Source: Chitinophaga pinensis
Lineage (GTDB): Bacteria; Bacteroidota; Bacteroidia; UKL13-3
Assembly: GCA_943323675.2 (NCBI GenBank)
Contig: CALPIR020000103.1
Location: 1 to 7,792 of the forward strand
DNA: 7,792 nucleotides
Direction of reading: 5' to 3'
Shown here: positions 5,975 through 7,792 of the stretch, one piece after another
How the letters are laid out: each line of letters opens with the position of its first letter
How positions within the stretch are numbered: position 1 is the stretch's first letter
The notes under the pieces: model-generated
Databases searched by the model: none
Told to the model about the DNA's origin: nothing
What the model saw: only the letters and a program-made list of their open reading frames with translations
Position numbers and translations under genes: made by a program

Positions 5975-7792
5975 ATGAAAAAAAATACCCTAATATTAGC
6001 TCTTTCCCTTATTACTACTGGGAATAAACTTGCTGCGCAAAATAAAATGATAAATAATATATACCCTGAAACGAAAAAGGGAAACGTGGTTGATGATTAC
6101 TTCGGTACTAAAATTAACGACACCTACCAATGGCTTGAAAATGATACTGCAGCTGATGTTATAAGTTGGGTTGATGAGCAGAATAAACTTACCCATAATT
6201 ACCTTGATCAAATTCCATTTAGAGATAATATCAAAAACCGTTTAACCGAGATCTGGAATTACCCCAAATATAGTTCACCTTTTAAGGAAGGTGATTACTA
6301 TTATTTTTTCAAAAATGATGGCTTACAAAACCAAAGTGTTTTATATCGTCAATTGGGAATAAATGGCGAACATGAAGTGTTTTTAGATCCGAATAAACTT
6401 AGTTCTGATGGTACATCATCACTAGCTAGCATCACTTTTAGTAAAGATCATAAATTTTGTGCTATAGGTATTGCCCAAAGCGGTAGCGATTGGAACGAGA
6501 TTTTTGTGATGAATGTATATAACAAACAAAAAACTACTGATGTTACTAAATGGGTTAAATTTAGTGGTGCCACGTGGTATAAAAATGGCTTTTATTATAG
6601 CCGTTATGATGAACCAACTAAAGGTAAAGAATACAGTAATGCCAACGAATACATGAAAATTTATTATCATGAGTTAGGTAAGTCCCAACAAGAAGATAAA
6701 CTGGTTTATGAAGATAAGAAACACCCTTTACGTTACTTTAATGCTGGAGTTACAGAGGACGAAAGGTATTTATTTATTAACGTTAGCGAAGGAACTAGTG
6801 GTTCTGAAATTTTACTCCGTGATTTAACTCAACCCAATAATGTATTCACCACCTTGTTTAAAGGGTTTGAAAACAATTACAATATCATTGATAATAGTGG
6901 TGATAAAATACTAGCTTTAACAGATCTTGACGCACCTAGCTATCGTCTTGTCTTAGTTGATCCATTAAATCCAGATTCGAAAAACTGGAAAGATATTATC
7001 CCCCAAGGTGTTGATTTATTAGAAGGTGTTTCAACTTGCGGTGATAAGTTATTTGCTACTTATTTAAAAGATGCTAGTACACGGTTGTATAGTTTTGATA
7101 GGAACGGTCAAAACAAACTAGAGATACTTCTTCCTGGCATAGGCACAGCAACTGGCATTAGTGGTAAGAAGGAGGATAAGGAGGCATTTTACACATTTAC
7201 TTCTTTTATAAACCCAGGAGAAATTTATCGTTATGATTTAAACAATGGCACCTCTCAATTATTTCGTAAAACCGATGTAAAGTTTAATGCCAATGAGTTT
7301 GAAACTAAGCAGGTATTTTACACATCAAAAGATGGAACAAAAGTCCCTATGTTTATTATGCACAAAAAGGGTTTGATACTAGATGGGAATAACCCTACAT
7401 TACTTTATGCATACGGTGGTTTTAATATCTCGTTAACACCTTCTTTTAGTGTTTCTCGTATTATGTTTTTAGAAAAAGGAGGGGTTTATGCAGTTGCTAA
7501 TTTACGTGGCGGTGGCGAGTATGGTGAAGATTGGCACAAAGCTGGTATGCTTAATAAAAAGCAAAATGTATTTGATGATTTTATTTCAGCAGCAGAGTTT
7601 TTAATTAATGAGAAATATACTTCATCTGAAAAACTAGCTATTAATGGAGGAAGTAATGGTGGGTTATTGGTTGGTGCATGTATGACGCAAAGACCCGAAT
7701 TATTTAAAGTAGCTATTCCCGCTGTAGGCGTGTTGGATATGTTAAAATACCATAAGTTTACCATTGGCTGGGGTTGGGCTGTAGAATACGGG
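5975..7792 (+). CDS. Prolyl oligopeptidase, S9A family (partial, 3' end outside window)
   Basis: A serine peptidase that cleaves short peptides after proline. The 606 codons present run without a stop to the window edge; related enzymes are about 700 residues. An N-terminal signal peptide is visible (two Lys after Met1, hydrophobic stretch about 5-16, likely cleavage near LAAQ at 20-23), so export to the periplasm is expected, as for the flavobacterial enzyme. The N-terminal propeller domain opens with YPETKKGNVVDDYFGTK and YQWLEND. The alpha/beta-hydrolase part shows YAYGGF (478-483), NLRGGGEYGEDWH (509-521) and the nucleophile elbow GGSNGG with catalytic Ser560. The catalytic Asp and His should lie in the missing roughly 100 residues. 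A second ATG at 6047 (MINNIYPE) would give a cytoplasmic form, but the signal peptide favours the first. It is probably cotranscribed with the phosphatase upstream, although the two products act in different compartments. Confidence 0.95.
   Translation, partial: MKKNTLILALSLITTGNKLAAQNKMINNIYPETKKGNVVDDYFGTKINDTYQWLENDTAADVISWVDEQNKLTHNYLDQIPFRDNIKNRLTEIWNYPKYSSPFKEGDYYYFFKNDGLQNQSVLYRQLGINGEHEVFLDPNKLSSDGTSSLASITFSKDHKFCAIGIAQSGSDWNEIFVMNVYNKQKTTDVTKWVKFSGATWYKNGFYYSRYDEPTKGKEYSNANEYMKIYYHELGKSQQEDKLVYEDKKHPLRYFNAGVTEDERYLFINVSEGTSGSEILLRDLTQPNNVFTTLFKGFENNYNIIDNSGDKILALTDLDAPSYRLVLVDPLNPDSKNWKDIIPQGVDLLEGVSTCGDKLFATYLKDASTRLYSFDRNGQNKLEILLPGIGTATGISGKKEDKEAFYTFTSFINPGEIYRYDLNNGTSQLFRKTDVKFNANEFETKQVFYTSKDGTKVPMFIMHKKGLILDGNNPTLLYAYGGFNISLTPSFSVSRIMFLEKGGVYAVANLRGGGEYGEDWHKAGMLNKKQNVFDDFISAAEFLINEKYTSSEKLAINGGSNGGLLVGACMTQRPELFKVAIPAVGVLDMLKYHKFTIGWGWAVEYG

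Noticed and set aside
5996..7764. Several minus-strand frames (5996-6211, 6422-6670, 7486-7764) opposite the peptidase gene
   Set aside because: The plus strand is one uninterrupted prolyl oligopeptidase frame with catalytic motifs, so these are complementary-strand artefacts.
1..7792. A novel multi-gene system such as defence, secondary metabolism or mobile element
   Set aside because: The recognised genes are common housekeeping families in small separate units. The only uncharacterised gene is the PAS sensor, and no gene cluster here suggests a joint unknown function.

Overview
The window looks like an ordinary chromosomal segment of a free-living member of the Bacteroidota. By eye it is about two thirds A+T. 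Gene starts lack Shine-Dalgarno sequences and instead sit behind A/T-rich leaders. Protein families and signals fit this phylum: a short RsmI without the C-terminal extension of the E. coli enzyme, a secreted flavobacterial-type prolyl oligopeptidase, a Bacteroidota-style multi-PAS sensor, and possibly the last residues of a type IX secretion sorting domain at the left edge. The exact order or family cannot be decided from the sequence.

Layout, left to right. Bases 1-176 hold a possible C-terminal tail of a plus-strand gene, then two factor-independent terminators: a perfect 20-bp-arm palindrome that could serve both strands, and one for gcvH. gcvH (minus) encodes the lipoyl carrier of the glycine cleavage system and is divergent from rsmI (plus), the 16S rRNA C1402 2'-O-methyltransferase. 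rsmI runs tail to tail into a minus-strand menaquinone pair: a MenI-like hotdog thioesterase followed by a MenF-type isochorismate synthase whose start lies inside the thioesterase gene. The two convergent genes, rsmI and menF, share a CTAG that supplies both stop codons.

After a 264-bp gap comes a 698-residue minus-strand protein with six predicted membrane helices and four PAS domains but no kinase, cyclase or other output domain. It is divergent from a plus-strand pair: a histidine phosphatase (phosphoglycerate mutase-like, branch 1) and, 16 bp downstream, a prolyl oligopeptidase with a signal peptide, cut off by the window end after its catalytic serine.

The genes form several small independent units: glycine catabolism, rRNA modification, quinone synthesis, sensing, and phosphatase/peptidase. 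No mobile element, CRISPR array, tRNA, rRNA or defence system was seen, and I found no convincing new multi-gene system. The points most worth a second look are the output-less PAS sensor with an inverted repeat just before its start codon, the His-to-Asn change in the thioesterase HGG motif, and the tight overlaps around menF.
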